64,000 bases of DNA from Io17-Chloro-G2 sp034428715 (GTDB taxonomy: Bacteria > Chloroflexota > Dehalococcoidia > Lucifugimonadales > UBA3495): NCBI GenBank assembly GCA_034428715.1, contig DAOUHE010000096.1, forward strand, positions 11,321 to 75,320. The letters run 5' to 3'. Position numbers and translations under genes: made by a program. Shown here piece by piece: positions 17,183 to 26,652 of this stretch. The notes under the pieces are model-generated. The model made no database searches. It was not told the DNA's origin and was given only the letters and a program-made list of their open reading frames with translations. Numbering within the stretch: position 1 is the stretch's first letter; each line of letters opens with the position of its first letter.

Positions 17183-18388
17183 TTACAGGATCCCTTGGAG
17201 CAGCTCCACCAGGTCTTCTTTGTCGTTCACCGGGCGGACGTTTCGATGCAGGCCAAAGTCGGTCATCGCGTCTTCGGCTATTTGTTGGACTCCTTCTCGG
17301 GTCACGCCTACATCCTTTAGTTTCAATGGCATCCCTGTTTCCCGGTAGACGCTCTCCACGGCATCGGCCGCCAACTTGGCCGCCTGTTGCGGGTCCAGAC
17401 CGTGGGTTTCCACGCCCAGCAGGAACGCCAATCTGGCCTGTCCAGCGGCGTTGTAGCTGCGGTTGAAACGTATTCCTGGTGCGGTGAGGATGGAGTACGC
17501 TGACCCGTGGTCACATTCGGGGTATCTGGTGTCCAACGAATGGGCCAGGGAGCTGACCACGGCCATGGCGCCGCCGCCGCCCGCGCCGTTGTCGTTGGAC
17601 CGGTTGGCCAGAAAAGCCGCCGCCGTCAGATTCATCCGCACCTGACCATCGCCGGGTTGTTTCTGGACCAATGCCATATTGCCCGTCAGCAGCCTGAGGG
17701 CCTGGAGCAAGTCGCCTTCGGCCAGGGGGTTGATGCCCTGCGACTGCAACCCGCCAACCACGCCGCTATAACATGAAGCGGCGGCGCTGAGGAACAACTG
17801 AGGCGGCGCTGTCAGCAGGGCTTCTTCGTCCCATATCACGGCGCAGGGCCGGGTTTTAGGATCAAACAATTCAACGCGGTGGCCCGTTTCGGGATCGATC
17901 ACCGCCGTCCCCGCCCGGGTCATGGCGGTGGTGGGAGTGGTCAACACGACGATGTTGGGAACCTTGGGTTGCATCAAACGGGGGCTCACCGGCGGTTTGC
18001 CAGGCGGGTATTTGGTGGCATGATCCTGGGCCCGGCCGCCCTCGGCCAGAAGGATGGTGATCGCCCGGGTGGTGACCACCGCGCTGCCGCCGCCTAGAGC
18101 CACGATCAGGTCGGCCCCCGCCTCGGCCGCCATGGCGGCGCCTTCCTCCACCGAAGGAAGGGGCGAACCTGCCTGCGCTCCATCGAAAACACCGGCCAGC
18201 CGCTCTCCCAGCGCATCCTTAGTGCGATCCAATAAGTTTGTGCCGCGGGCCACGCTCTGGCCGCAGACGATAAAAGCCCGTTTCGCCCGCTGGCGGTCCA
18301 CCTCCTCGGCAAGTCTGTCCAGGGCATCCGTACCCGCGTGGATGCGCAGTGGAACGGCTACGGAGCGAAACGATTTGACATTGGGCAA
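17183..18388 (-). CDS. Iron-containing alcohol dehydrogenase (maleylacetate reductase-like)
   Basis: This metal-dependent NAD(P)-linked dehydrogenase belongs to the type III family. The nucleotide motif ALGGGSAVVTTRAI and the metal-binding histidines in SSLAHSLDTRYPECDHG are visible. The start is set at TTG 18388 because AGGAG lies just upstream and the conserved sequence (LPNVKSFRSVAVPLRIHAG) begins there. The longer open frame to 18622 adds 78 residues that do not look like protein. The resulting 401 aa fits the family. Together with the GMC oxidoreductase it suggests catabolism of an alcohol, perhaps an aromatic breakdown product. Confidence 0.85.
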   Translation of the reverse strand: MPNVKSFRSVAVPLRIHAGTDALDRLAEEVDRQRAKRAFIVCGQSVARGTNLLDRTKDALGERLAGVFDGAQAGSPLPSVEEGAAMAAEAGADLIVALGGGSAVVTTRAITILLAEGGRAQDHATKYPPGKPPVSPRLMQPKVPNIVVLTTPTTAMTRAGTAVIDPETGHRVELFDPKTRPCAVIWDEEALLTAPPQLFLSAAASCYSGVVGGLQSQGINPLAEGDLLQALRLLTGNMALVQKQPGDGQVRMNLTAAAFLANRSNDNGAGGGGAMAVVSSLAHSLDTRYPECDHGSAYSILTAPGIRFNRSYNAAGQARLAFLLGVETHGLDPQQAAKLAADAVESVYRETGMPLKLKDVGVTREGVQQIAEDAMTDFGLHRNVRPVNDKEDLVELLQGIL

Positions 18389-18597
18389 AATAAATCTCCT
18401 GGTGTCTATATCGGCGAAGCCTGTGGATGTGCCTATGTTGCCACCGGCCCATGGATTTGGCAACAAAGGCCCGCGATGACTTCGGCGTTTGTGTGTAGAC
18501 GAAATCGGGCCAGCACCGCTCAATTGTTTCCAGCCGGCAGCCCACCGGCATGTTATATTAATGAGATCACCGGCATCTTCCTTGATTTTAACGAGGT

Positions 18598-19011
18598 ATG
18601 TCTTTGACCACCGGCGACACACGGATCAGGCGTTACCGCAACCAGAGCATCAATCTGCTGCAGACGGCGTTTCTTGAGTTGCGTCAGGGGCGATGGTCCC
18701 GGTCGGAAGAGTTGCTGTGGGGCAGCCTGACATTGGCAGTAAAGGGTGCGGCGCTGAGCCGGGGAGATGTGCTGCAAGACCAGGACGAGATCCGAGAATA
18801 TGCCTTGTCGCTGGGCCGGGAGCGGCGGGACCGGCGCATACGTGAAGCCTTCACCCAGCTTTCCAACTTCTCGGATGCCGCCGAGCGGGTTCGTGATTCC
18901 CGCTACCGGGTGGACCGCTTGACGATGATGCTGGAAGATCTAAGCGCCGCCGTAGAACAACTCTGGGCGATCGCCGACCTGGATGAACCCGCGAATGACT
19001 CCAATCATTGA
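18598..19011 (+). CDS. PaREP1-like small helical protein
   Basis: The 137 aa, mostly helical protein has an ELRQGRWSRSEELLWGSLTLAVKGAALSRG stretch resembling the PaREP1/PaREP8 family core (a HEPN-like helical domain); the function is unknown in these proteins. The C-terminal half is a coiled-coil-like stretch with many Arg/Glu residues. It overlaps the start of mtaB by about 30 bp, so the two are probably translated together. The family assignment is by pattern and tentative. Confidence 0.55.
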   Translation: MSLTTGDTRIRRYRNQSINLLQTAFLELRQGRWSRSEELLWGSLTLAVKGAALSRGDVLQDQDEIREYALSLGRERRDRRIREAFTQLSNFSDAAERVRDSRYRVDRLTMMLEDLSAAVEQLWAIADLDEPANDSNH

Positions 19012-20410
19012 GCCAGAGGAGGTGTCCCAACCTGTGGGACCCAGCCTGCGGTCTCCCGTAATTCCACGCACTGGAACTCCGGCGGACGGCCCAACGGTGG
19101 CCATCGCCACCCAGGGTTGCAAGCTCAACCAAGCTGACTCCGATGTTTTGGCCAGAAGCTTCGCCGAGGCGGGCTACCGGATAGTCGACGCCAATCAGGG
19201 CCCCCAGGTATTCGTCCTGAACACCTGCACCGTGACCGCAACCGCTGACGCCAAAGCCAGAAGGGCGCTGCGGTCGGCCCGCCGGTCAAATCCTCAAGCC
19301 CTGGTGGTTGCTACCGGTTGTTTCGCCCAAAGAGCCCCAGAGGACCTGCAGGCATTGGAAGCCGTGTCCCTGGTGGTGGGCAATTTCCAAAAAGACAAGC
19401 TGGTTTCCATCGTCTCCGGCGCCTTAGATTACGGCAACCAACCGCAATCCATCGGAGAACCGGTAACGAAGCTTCACGGCTTTGCTCTTTCTCCCAAGGC
19501 GAAGGCCAAGCCAAAAGCATTAAAAGCGGTTCGCACCAGGGCCACCATCAAGATCCAGGAAGGCTGCGATCAGGTATGCGCCTACTGCATCGTGCCCAGA
19601 GTGCGGGGCCGCGAGCGCAGCATTCCCGTGGCGGAGCTGGTGGGGCAGATCAACCGGTACGCAGCCGAGGGATTCAAAGAAGTGGTGCTAACGGGTACCC
19701 AGTTGGGGACCTACGGCTTCGACCTGCCCCAGACCAGCCTGCCCGATTTGTTGCGAAGAATCTTGAGCGAGACAACGGTGCCCAGGATCCGCGTTTCTTC
19801 ACTTCAAGCCCAGGAGATAAGTTCCGCGTTGCTGGACATCTGGGACACCGGCCGTTTGTGCCCCCACTTCCACATACCGCTGCAGAGCGGGAGTAACGGT
19901 GTGTTGAAAGCCATGCGCCGCCGTTACGACACCGGGACGTTCGCCTCTACCGTGGAGATGGTCCGAAACCGCATCCCACACGCCGGCATCACCACCGATC
20001 TGATCGCGGGTTTTCCAGGGGAAGATGAGACCAGTTTCCAAGAAAGCTTGGATTTTGCCTCATCAATGGCTTTCAGCGACATGCATGTCTTTCCCTATTC
20101 ACCAAGGCCAGGAACCAGCGCCGCCCATTATGTAAACCTGGTTCCCGAAGACGTGAAGAAGGACCGCACCGCCCAGATGCTAGCCGTGGCCAGAAGCGGA
20201 TTTCGGAGCTTTCGCAGCGGCCAACTGGGGACGGCCCGGCCGGTATTGTGGGAATCCAGCGTGGTCAAAGACGGGACACGGCGTTGGAGCGGCCTGACGG
20301 ATAACTATATCCGCGTCTATGGCGAGTCTATGAGGGACCTGACCAACGTCATCGCCCAGGCCCAACTGCTGGAATGGGATGGTGACCACCCCCGCGCGGA
20401 ATTCATTTGA
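18983..20410 (+). CDS. mtaB: tRNA N6-threonylcarbamoyladenosine(37) methylthiotransferase MtaB
   Basis: This radical-SAM enzyme makes ms2t6A from t6A at position 37 of ANN-decoding tRNAs, so it acts after TsaD. The three N-terminal cluster cysteines are Cys46, Cys82 and Cys113, and the radical-SAM motif CxxxCxxC is at Cys195, Cys199 and Cys202. A TRAM-like C-terminus follows. The exact start is unsure: ATG 18983 overlaps the preceding gene, while ATG 18995 or a GTG near 19042 are alternatives because the protein start (TVAIATQGCKLNQ) lies at about residue 38. At 475 aa it is slightly long for that reason. Confidence 0.92.
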   Translation: MNPRMTPIIEPEEVSQPVGPSLRSPVIPRTGTPADGPTVAIATQGCKLNQADSDVLARSFAEAGYRIVDANQGPQVFVLNTCTVTATADAKARRALRSARRSNPQALVVATGCFAQRAPEDLQALEAVSLVVGNFQKDKLVSIVSGALDYGNQPQSIGEPVTKLHGFALSPKAKAKPKALKAVRTRATIKIQEGCDQVCAYCIVPRVRGRERSIPVAELVGQINRYAAEGFKEVVLTGTQLGTYGFDLPQTSLPDLLRRILSETTVPRIRVSSLQAQEISSALLDIWDTGRLCPHFHIPLQSGSNGVLKAMRRRYDTGTFASTVEMVRNRIPHAGITTDLIAGFPGEDETSFQESLDFASSMAFSDMHVFPYSPRPGTSAAHYVNLVPEDVKKDRTAQMLAVARSGFRSFRSGQLGTARPVLWESSVVKDGTRRWSGLTDNYIRVYGESMRDLTNVIAQAQLLEWDGDHPRAEFI

Positions 20411-20583
20411 GTTGCGACGCGATATTTACGACGGCTTGTTTTAAACAACGAGCCGAAGCCGGCTAACGCCCTTCCAGCCGGCCAGCACAGGCCAATTGAC
20501 GGCCGATGTCTGGTCCTGCTCTAGGCTTCAGATCCACGTCAGACAGATCAAGGCGCCGGAGCCTTCCCGGCACAACCCGCAGG

Positions 20584-21414
20584 CTAAAGATCCACCGACC
20601 TCAGGCAGATGGTGTCTCCCCGGCGTTCCAAGTACCCAGCCTTGGTTTCGTGGCCATGGGAAAACACCAACAGCCAACCCTGGCGCTCGGCCTGGGTCAG
20701 CAGGTCCTTCTTCGACTCCAGGGTGACCTCCGGAGAATTATCGAACGCTGAGATCACCGCCAGATTGAGGTGGTGAGCCGTGGGCACGATATCCCCCAGA
20801 TAGACTATCTTTTCTCCCCCGTGGTTAAACATGACGACCTGGTGTCCCCGAGCATGGCCGTCGGTGACGATCACGTTTAGGCCCGGGAAAATCTCGGTGT
20901 CGCCACACAAGAGTTCCAGCTGGCCCCGCTGATCGATGGGACGGAAATTATCCTCCCGGTGTGTGATGTGGCACCTTTCATTGGGGTTGCAAGCTTCGTC
21001 CCAACATGCGCTCTGCACGTAGTATTTTGCCTTGGGGAAACTGGGTACGATGTATCCTGCGCGGTCCAGGCGAGTGCAGCCGCCTGAATGGTCAAAATGA
21101 AGATGAGAGAGTACTACGGCGTGGATATCCTTGGGACCAAGTCCCACGCCCTTGAGACCTTTTAGCAACCGGCTGGGTACCAAACCAAGGGTCTCTTTGT
21201 CATTGTCAATGTCTTTGGAACCCACACCGGTATCCACTAGTACATTTTGCCCCTTTACCTGAAGGAGCAAACAGTTCAATCCCAGGGTCATCCGGTTTTT
21301 GCGGTCGGTCACCACGTTGTTCTCCCAGTCCATCTTGGGGACCTGGCCGAACATGGAGCCTCCGTCCAGTTTGATGACCCCGTCACTTATGATCTTTACA
21401 GTTGTCGACATCAT
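20584..21414 (-). CDS. MBL-fold hydrolase (N-acyl homoserine lactonase-like)
   Basis: This metallo-beta-lactamase-fold hydrolase is of the type that includes AHL lactonases. The metal motif LSHLHFDHSGG (HxHxDH) lies near residue 110, with later ligands in TDGHARGHQ, YLGDIVP and FSHGH. The conserved LLLQVKGQNVLVDTGVG strand pair precedes the motif. I start at ATG 21414, where the amino acid pattern becomes conserved; the upstream in-frame codons to 21459 are not. The 277 aa length fits. Quorum-quenching activity is only inferred from fold. Convergent with mtaB. Confidence 0.8.
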   Translation of the reverse strand: MMSTTVKIISDGVIKLDGGSMFGQVPKMDWENNVVTDRKNRMTLGLNCLLLQVKGQNVLVDTGVGSKDIDNDKETLGLVPSRLLKGLKGVGLGPKDIHAVVLSHLHFDHSGGCTRLDRAGYIVPSFPKAKYYVQSACWDEACNPNERCHITHREDNFRPIDQRGQLELLCGDTEIFPGLNVIVTDGHARGHQVVMFNHGGEKIVYLGDIVPTAHHLNLAVISAFDNSPEVTLESKKDLLTQAERQGWLLVFSHGHETKAGYLERRGDTICLRSVDL

Positions 21415-22133
21415 GGTCTTCCACCCATACCCTCCTACGAAAATCGTACACTCGCCCACGCCGTGGAAGCTTTACCCCGGCCTGCCTAGGAGCTGAAAAA
21501 GAAATTAAACGATGATTTCTTCCGGGTACCGGGAATATATCGGGTGTTATTATTGTGCTTGAAATCCAAGGCGGCTTCTCTGGTGGGCCCGCGCCGGCGG
21601 CGCCGGCGATGAAGTAGTTGTAATGTGAGTTAATTAAAATTTATACTCTTTTCACCTCATGGTTAAAGATGATGCTGGTTTAGAATATCGGCCCGCTGTC
21701 GAATGGACAAGAAGGGTGTTCAGCTACAACAACAGGGCGTCCACTTAAATTTCTGCTAAAACCCTGACAGTTAGTACTTGAAAATAGTATCTGCTTATGC
21801 AACTTATTTGCCAACGTTAGGATAAACGGTGGGAATCGGGGCCTGTCAAGTAGGTTTTTCTTGAATTACGTGACCATTTTTTAAATTAATCAAAAATTTA
21901 CGCTAGGGAATTATTTATACAACAGCAAACATCCCCGGTTTAAACCGAGGGATGCGGGCCGCCGGTGAAATCCGAATGCCGCGGCTCACGCCACCCTTAA
22001 GCAGGATGATATACTTGCCCTTTCCAAACCTAGCCGGGTGTGTGCCACGCCGCCGGGTACTTTGGATCCCCATGTTGCAGGGAATCTTCCGGCGATCTCT
22101 GGCCTAGGAACCAACCGCCCTAGGAGCCTTCGA
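21415..22133. other. AT-rich intergenic region
   Basis: About 720 bp separate the MBL gene and the DUF1800 gene, with AT-rich tracts such as the one around 21630-21650 that contrast with the GC-rich genome. It holds a near-perfect palindrome at 21930-21954 and a second CGCCGGCGGCGCCGGCG palindrome around 21592-21608. A 29-codon frame at 21659-21748 has no ribosome site. No confident gene is visible; it may be the remains of a lost gene or a regulatory region for the DUF1800 gene. Confidence 0.45.
21930..21954. repeat. Near-perfect 25 bp palindrome
   Basis: CATCCC (21930-21935) pairs with GGGATG (21949-21954), and CGGTTT (21936-21941) pairs with AAACCG (21942-21947), with an unpaired A at 21948. 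It could be an operator or cruciform site. Confidence 0.6.
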
Positions 22134-23540
22134 ATGAAGAACGATGAGCACGCCCTGATGTCCCACCTGCTGCGCCGCGCCGGATTTGGGGCAACACCGG
22201 ATGAGATAGATACCTATTTGGAACTGGGATATGAAGCGACGGTGGAGGATTTGCTCCACCCCGAAGACGCGCCGGGCCTGGATGATGAAGACCTCATCCG
22301 CCGGTACCAGATCGATCAGAACAGTCTGATGCTCATCGAAAGCTCTCAGGCCTATTGGCTTTACCGCATGATCAATACCAAAAGGCACCTGGAAGAAAAG
22401 ATGTCCCTGTTCTGGCACGGCCTGTTCGCCACAGCCTATGGCAAGTTGAACCATGCCAAGGCCGTGGTCAACCAGACCAACACCTTCCGAAGCCGTGGTT
22501 TGGGCAACTTCCACACCCTATTAATCGAGCTTTCCCGGGACCCCGCCATGATCTTCTGGCTGGACAACAAGGACAATCACAACGGCGCGCCTAACGAGAA
22601 CTACGGACGGGAGTTGTTGGAATTATTCTCCATGGGCATCGGCAACTACACCGAGGAAGACGTTAAAGCCTGCGCCAGGGCCTTCTCGGGTTGGACCATA
22701 GCCAACGCTGAATACATGAGCATCCGGGCCTCCCGGGATTCTATTTGGCCCCATGGGAGATTGGATTGGCAGTTCCAATACCAGCCCGAGGACCACGACG
22801 ACGGCGAAAAGACATTCCTGGGGCAAACCGGCCGTTTTAACGGCGAAGACATCATCGACATCATCTGCCAGCACCCAGCCACGGCCTGGTTCATCGCGAG
22901 TAAGCTGTACAACTTCTTTGTGGCCGACACACCCGACGAAACCGCCATACAACGACTGGCCGATGAATTCACCCGCACCAGGGGAAACATAGGATCGGTG
23001 ATGCGGACCCTCTTCCTTTCCGATTTCTTCCGGTCGGAGCAAGCCCGCTTCGCCCGGGTGAAGAGCCCGGCCGAACTGGTGGCCGGGACCGCCCGCCTCA
23101 CCGGCAGCCACCAATTTTCCGATTGGAGCATCGTCAACCTAGCTATGGATGCCAACTATATGGGGCAGGAGATATTGAATCCTCCTTCGGTGGAAGGGTG
23201 GCACACCGGCATGGAATGGGTGGACACCGGCACATTGGTCGAGCGGGTGAATTCCGCCGCCAAAGACGCCGGGGACATCAACCAGCCCGGAGTGCGCGCC
23301 ATCGTAGAGAGGCTGAGGACCAGGGGAGACACTCTCTCCCCCAAAGAGTTGGTGGAAGGTTGCCTGGAATTGGCCGGCGGCATCCAGCTATCATCAGCAT
23401 CCTTCGATCACGTCACGTCATACGTTGCGCACCAGGGCGATCTACGGTTCGCCCAGCAAGATATAGCCGATTGCTCAGAGCAGCGTGTCGCCGACCTGCT
23501 GCAACTGATAGTGGCCACAAGGGAATACCAGTTGGCATGA
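22134..23540 (+). CDS. DUF1800 domain protein
   Basis: The start HALMSHLLRRAGFGATPDEIDTYL, the EEKMSLFWHGLFAT segment, the NENYGRELLELFSMGIGNYTEEDV motif, and the FVADTPDE... and LNPPSVEGW blocks match the DUF1800 family, found mainly next to DUF1501 proteins. Function is unknown; the family is often secreted, but no signal peptide is visible here. Start 22134 is used because the 32 in-frame codons before it have no conserved look. At 468 aa it is typical. Unusually the downstream partner is an NHL-repeat protein and not a DUF1501 protein. Confidence 0.8.
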   Translation: MKNDEHALMSHLLRRAGFGATPDEIDTYLELGYEATVEDLLHPEDAPGLDDEDLIRRYQIDQNSLMLIESSQAYWLYRMINTKRHLEEKMSLFWHGLFATAYGKLNHAKAVVNQTNTFRSRGLGNFHTLLIELSRDPAMIFWLDNKDNHNGAPNENYGRELLELFSMGIGNYTEEDVKACARAFSGWTIANAEYMSIRASRDSIWPHGRLDWQFQYQPEDHDDGEKTFLGQTGRFNGEDIIDIICQHPATAWFIASKLYNFFVADTPDETAIQRLADEFTRTRGNIGSVMRTLFLSDFFRSEQARFARVKSPAELVAGTARLTGSHQFSDWSIVNLAMDANYMGQEILNPPSVEGWHTGMEWVDTGTLVERVNSAAKDAGDINQPGVRAIVERLRTRGDTLSPKELVEGCLELAGGIQLSSASFDHVTSYVAHQGDLRFAQQDIADCSEQRVADLLQLIVATREYQLA

Positions 23541-23627
23541 AGAGCTATCAGCGTTCAGCCTGTTGCCCATTCCCGTTCTTCCGGACTGTCCACGAGGGGG
23601 CTAGCTGACGGCTGACCGCTGACCGCT

Positions 23628-24656
23628 ATGAACACACAACTGCTTCCTACATACAGCCACACCGTAGGCTTTTTGGCCAACACGGGCCGCGGCTTCAACA
23701 ACCCGGTGGACGTCGCCCTGGATTCCCAGGGTGTCCTCTACGTCTTGAACCGGGCCGGGCCTGAGACACCCATCCGGTTGCCCTACAAGCGAGTGAGCAT
23801 CTGCACCGTGGACGAGGAATACCTGGGGGAATTCGGGACCGGCGGAACGGAAAGCGGGCAGTTCTGGTGGCCGAGTTCCCTGGCGTTGGACAAGGAAGAC
23901 CGGGTATATGTGGCCGACGAGGCGTTGCAACGCATCTCAATCTTCTCCAAAGAAGGGGAATTCTTGGGGCAATGGGGCGAGGCCGGAATCATGGACGGCC
24001 AGCTTAACCGCCCGTCCTACATGGTCTTTGATGGCGACGACAACCTATTGGTGAGCGACAGCCTGAACCACCGGGTGCAGCGGTTCACCAAGGACGGCAG
24101 GTTCCTTTCCAAGTGGGGTAGTCCCGGTATGGGGCCTGGCCAGTTCGATTACCCCTGGGGTTTGGCTCTGGACAACGATGGGAACGTATACGTTTCCGAC
24201 TGGCGCAACGACCGCATCCAAAAATTCACCGCATCGGGGGAATTCCTGGCCCAATGGGGCGAATCCAGCGACGGTGAAGGACAACTAAACCGGCCGGCAG
24301 GGCTGGCGGTGGACGCCAACGGTAATATATTTGTCGCGGATTGGGGAAACGAACGGGTCCAGGTATTCGATTCCAATGGAGTACCGATAGCTACATTGCG
24401 TGGCGAGTCGGTAGACTCCACCTGGGCCGCTGACTACTTTGCCGCCAACCCCGAAGAAGGCAACGCCAGGCTGGAGGCCGACCTGGAGCCCAAGATCGCG
24501 CCGCGGCCGGACAGGGGCTGGGAACAAAAAAGGGAAGAATCGGCCAACGTCGAAAAGTTGTTCTGGGGCCCCACCGCCGTCAAGCTGGACAACCAGGGCC
24601 GAATCTACATCGTAGACAGCCTGCGCCAACGTTTGCAGGTCTACCGGTTAGGATAG
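23628..24656 (+). CDS. NHL-repeat beta-propeller protein
   Basis: Repeated segments follow one pattern: GQF(D/W/N)xPxGLAxDxxGNxYVxDxxNxRIQxF, ending each in (E)FLxxWGxxG. About five to six repeats can be counted between residues 15 and 260, which is enough for a beta-propeller. The last 80 residues include an Asp/Glu-rich bridge and one final repeat (GPTAVKLDNQGRIYIVDSLRQRLQVYRLG). No signal peptide or enzymatic motif is visible; NHL propellers usually bind proteins or RNA. It follows the DUF1800 gene on the same strand with 87 bp between them. Confidence 0.85.
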   Translation: MNTQLLPTYSHTVGFLANTGRGFNNPVDVALDSQGVLYVLNRAGPETPIRLPYKRVSICTVDEEYLGEFGTGGTESGQFWWPSSLALDKEDRVYVADEALQRISIFSKEGEFLGQWGEAGIMDGQLNRPSYMVFDGDDNLLVSDSLNHRVQRFTKDGRFLSKWGSPGMGPGQFDYPWGLALDNDGNVYVSDWRNDRIQKFTASGEFLAQWGESSDGEGQLNRPAGLAVDANGNIFVADWGNERVQVFDSNGVPIATLRGESVDSTWAADYFAANPEEGNARLEADLEPKIAPRPDRGWEQKREESANVEKLFWGPTAVKLDNQGRIYIVDSLRQRLQVYRLG

Positions 24657-24678
24657 GGCCGCAGTCCATCAGCACCGG

Positions 24679-25578
24679 CTAGGAAACCTCGGCCAACCGC
24701 CGCTCCAGGTAAGCCCGCTCAGATTCATTCCCCGTCAGGCTTTTCGCACGCTGATAGGCTTGGGCTGCCTCGTCTGATCGTCTCAACCGGCGAAGCAGGT
24801 CAGCCCGGGCCGCGTGGTAGTAAAAATACTCGTCCAAGCCTCCGGACTCCCCCAGCCGGTCGATCAACATCAGGCCTTGTTCGATACCTTGGGACATGGC
24901 GATAGCGACCGCCCGGTTCAACTCTACGATGGGAGACGGCGTCAATTGGCTGAGGGTGGCATAAAGACCGGCGATCTGGCGCCAATCGGTCTCATCGGGG
25001 TGGCCCGCCTCGGCATGTAGCGCGGCGATCGCTGCTTGGACCATATACGGCCGGGGCCTGCCCATGCGAAGACCAAGTTCTAGTAACGATCGGCCTTCGA
25101 TGATCTGCTCCCGATCCCAAAGCGCCCTGTCTTGCTCCTCGAGCACCATCAATTCCCCGCTTGGGCCAACCCTGGCGTCACGGCGCGAGTCCTGTAAACT
25201 CCGGAAGCAAATGGTCGGGGGGCACCTGGTATGGGATCTTCGCGGCGCGTATCTTATTTTTGGCACGCACCAAACGCTGGGCCAGTGTCGCGGCCGGCAA
25301 CAAAAAAGCGCGGGATATCTCAGGAGTCGTCATTTCTCGGTCCTCCGTTGGTCCCGGCGGAGGCGGTCGATCGCCTTCCGCCGGGCCACGGTGATGATCC
25401 ACGCCGCAGGGCTGGTTGGAACGCCGTCCTTTGGCCACCGCTCCAAGGCCGTGGCCAAGGCGTCCTGCATGGCCTCTTCGGCTTGATCGAAATCCCCGAG
25501 GTAGCGAATCAGAGTCGCCAGGATCTTGCCCGACTCCTCCCGAAACACATCCTCGACGGCTTGTGGGGCGCTGTTCAT
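24679..25578 (-). pseudogene. Decayed ECF42-type RNA polymerase sigma factor
   Basis: Three blocks of one ECF sigma factor of the SigJ/ECF42 (DUF6596) type are seen. Residues 1-82 (region 2, starting at 25578) run ...DAIDRLRRDQRRTEK and stop. The region 4 block MTTPEISRAFLLPAATLAQRLVRAKNKIRAAKIP lies in another frame near 25190-25340. The C-terminal TPR-like domain ...ELNRAVAIAMSQG...ERRLAEVS lies in a third arrangement, ending at 24679. The family's middle segments (RLIFTCCHPAL-like and VYLIFNEGY-like) are missing, so this is two deletions plus frameshifts, not just a sequencing error. A DGPF/YciI gene, the usual partner, lies just upstream at 25633. Confidence 0.8.
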
Positions 25579-25632
25579 ATGGCGTCGACTCTCTCCGGGC
25601 CGAGAATGTCCAACACCATGACGCCATCCGGC

Positions 25633-25989
25633 TTAATGCTCGTGCTCACCGAATTCCATGATAGGCCGGACTTTAACTGAGCCATCGGCCGCGCCGGGAA
25701 TCTTGGCTGCCCAGGCAATTGCTTCGTCCAGGTCTTTGGCTTCGATCATGAAATAGCCGCCCAGTTGCTCCTTGGTTTCCGCGAACGGTCCATCGGTGGT
25801 CAGGGTTTTGCCGTCACGCATCTGCACGGTGGTTGCGGTGTCGGTGGGCTGCAACGCCTCGCCGCCCAGCATCGCTCCCGCCTTCTCCAGTTCTTCCTTC
25901 CCGTAGGCCTCCATCATGGCGCCCATCTCCTCTTCTGCCATGGCGGCATGGGCTTTTTCATCCAGGTATATCAAACATAGGTATCGCAC
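25633..25989 (-). CDS. YciI/DGPF-domain protein
   Basis: The 118 aa protein has the DGPF domain: MRYLCLIYLDEKAH at the start and the TTDGPFAETKEQLGGYFMIEA core. DGPF proteins are often encoded next to ECF42 sigma factors, and here the partner gene (24679-25578) is decayed. The reading frame is complete, with no frameshift. The function is unknown; the fold is a dimeric ferredoxin-like barrel. Confidence 0.88.
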   Translation of the reverse strand: MRYLCLIYLDEKAHAAMAEEEMGAMMEAYGKEELEKAGAMLGGEALQPTDTATTVQMRDGKTLTTDGPFAETKEQLGGYFMIEAKDLDEAIAWAAKIPGAADGSVKVRPIMEFGEHEH

Positions 25990-26183
25990 GTCAGTCCTCC
26001 TCGTGGGTGTTGCGACAACCTGGTTTCAAATTTTCCAGGTTGTACTAATACGACGAACGGCTAACCCCCGAATCGACAATTTGTAGGACCCAATATACGT
26101 GGATGTGTCCCAAATTCTCAGCCACATCCGATTTTGAATACGGTAAGGGAGGGCACACCTTGTTGCCGTGGGGAGAACGCGTG

Positions 26184-26576
26184 CTATCGGACCTCGGCCA
26201 ACGCGATCCCCAAAACCATGCCGCCTTCGCGGCTGATCATGCGGGTGGAATGACCCTTTCCCCAGGTATCTTCCAACAACAATAACCCTCCCGGCCCAAA
26301 GGAGCGTACGTCGCCATCGCTGGCGGTCAATTCATATTCACCCTGTAATACAACGAAAATTTGGCGTTGAGGGCTTGGATGCGGGGCTTCGCCCGTCCAT
26401 CCGGTTGGACAACCCACCCAAAAACTTTGGGTGGCCGGCAGGAATTGGGCAATGTTCAAAGGATCGGCAGGTGGAGCGAAATTGACGGGGACCAGCGCGA
26501 TGTCCATATCCTCCCAATGGGACTCACCATTGTCGTCCGTATATATGCGAACGTAATTCGCCTGCTACATGTTCAT
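26184..26576 (-). pseudogene. Cupin-domain protein with an amber codon at position 4
   Basis: Reading from ATG 26576 gives M-N-M, then TAG at 26567-26565, then an open frame whose first residues (QANYVRIYTDDNGESHWEDMDIALV...) look like the true N-terminus of a cupin. GGAAGG lies about 8 bases before this ATG. The cupin core follows: HPSPQRQIFVVLQGEYELTASDGDVRSFGPGGLLLLED, then GKGHSTR. Translation could restart at the internal ATG 26507, giving 107 aa, but that would lose a conserved beta strand. Either the gene is broken by a nonsense change, or there is an assembly error. Confidence 0.65.
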
Positions 26577-26652
26577 TTTTGAGGCCTTCCGGCTCTGGTG
26601 TTAGAAAAATCCCTGGCACCGTGAGACCGCGGTCAGTTCGCCCAGGCTATCC

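Noticed and set aside
21659..21748. 29-codon ORF in the AT-rich gap
   Set aside because: No ribosome site, no match, and too short to judge; likely chance.
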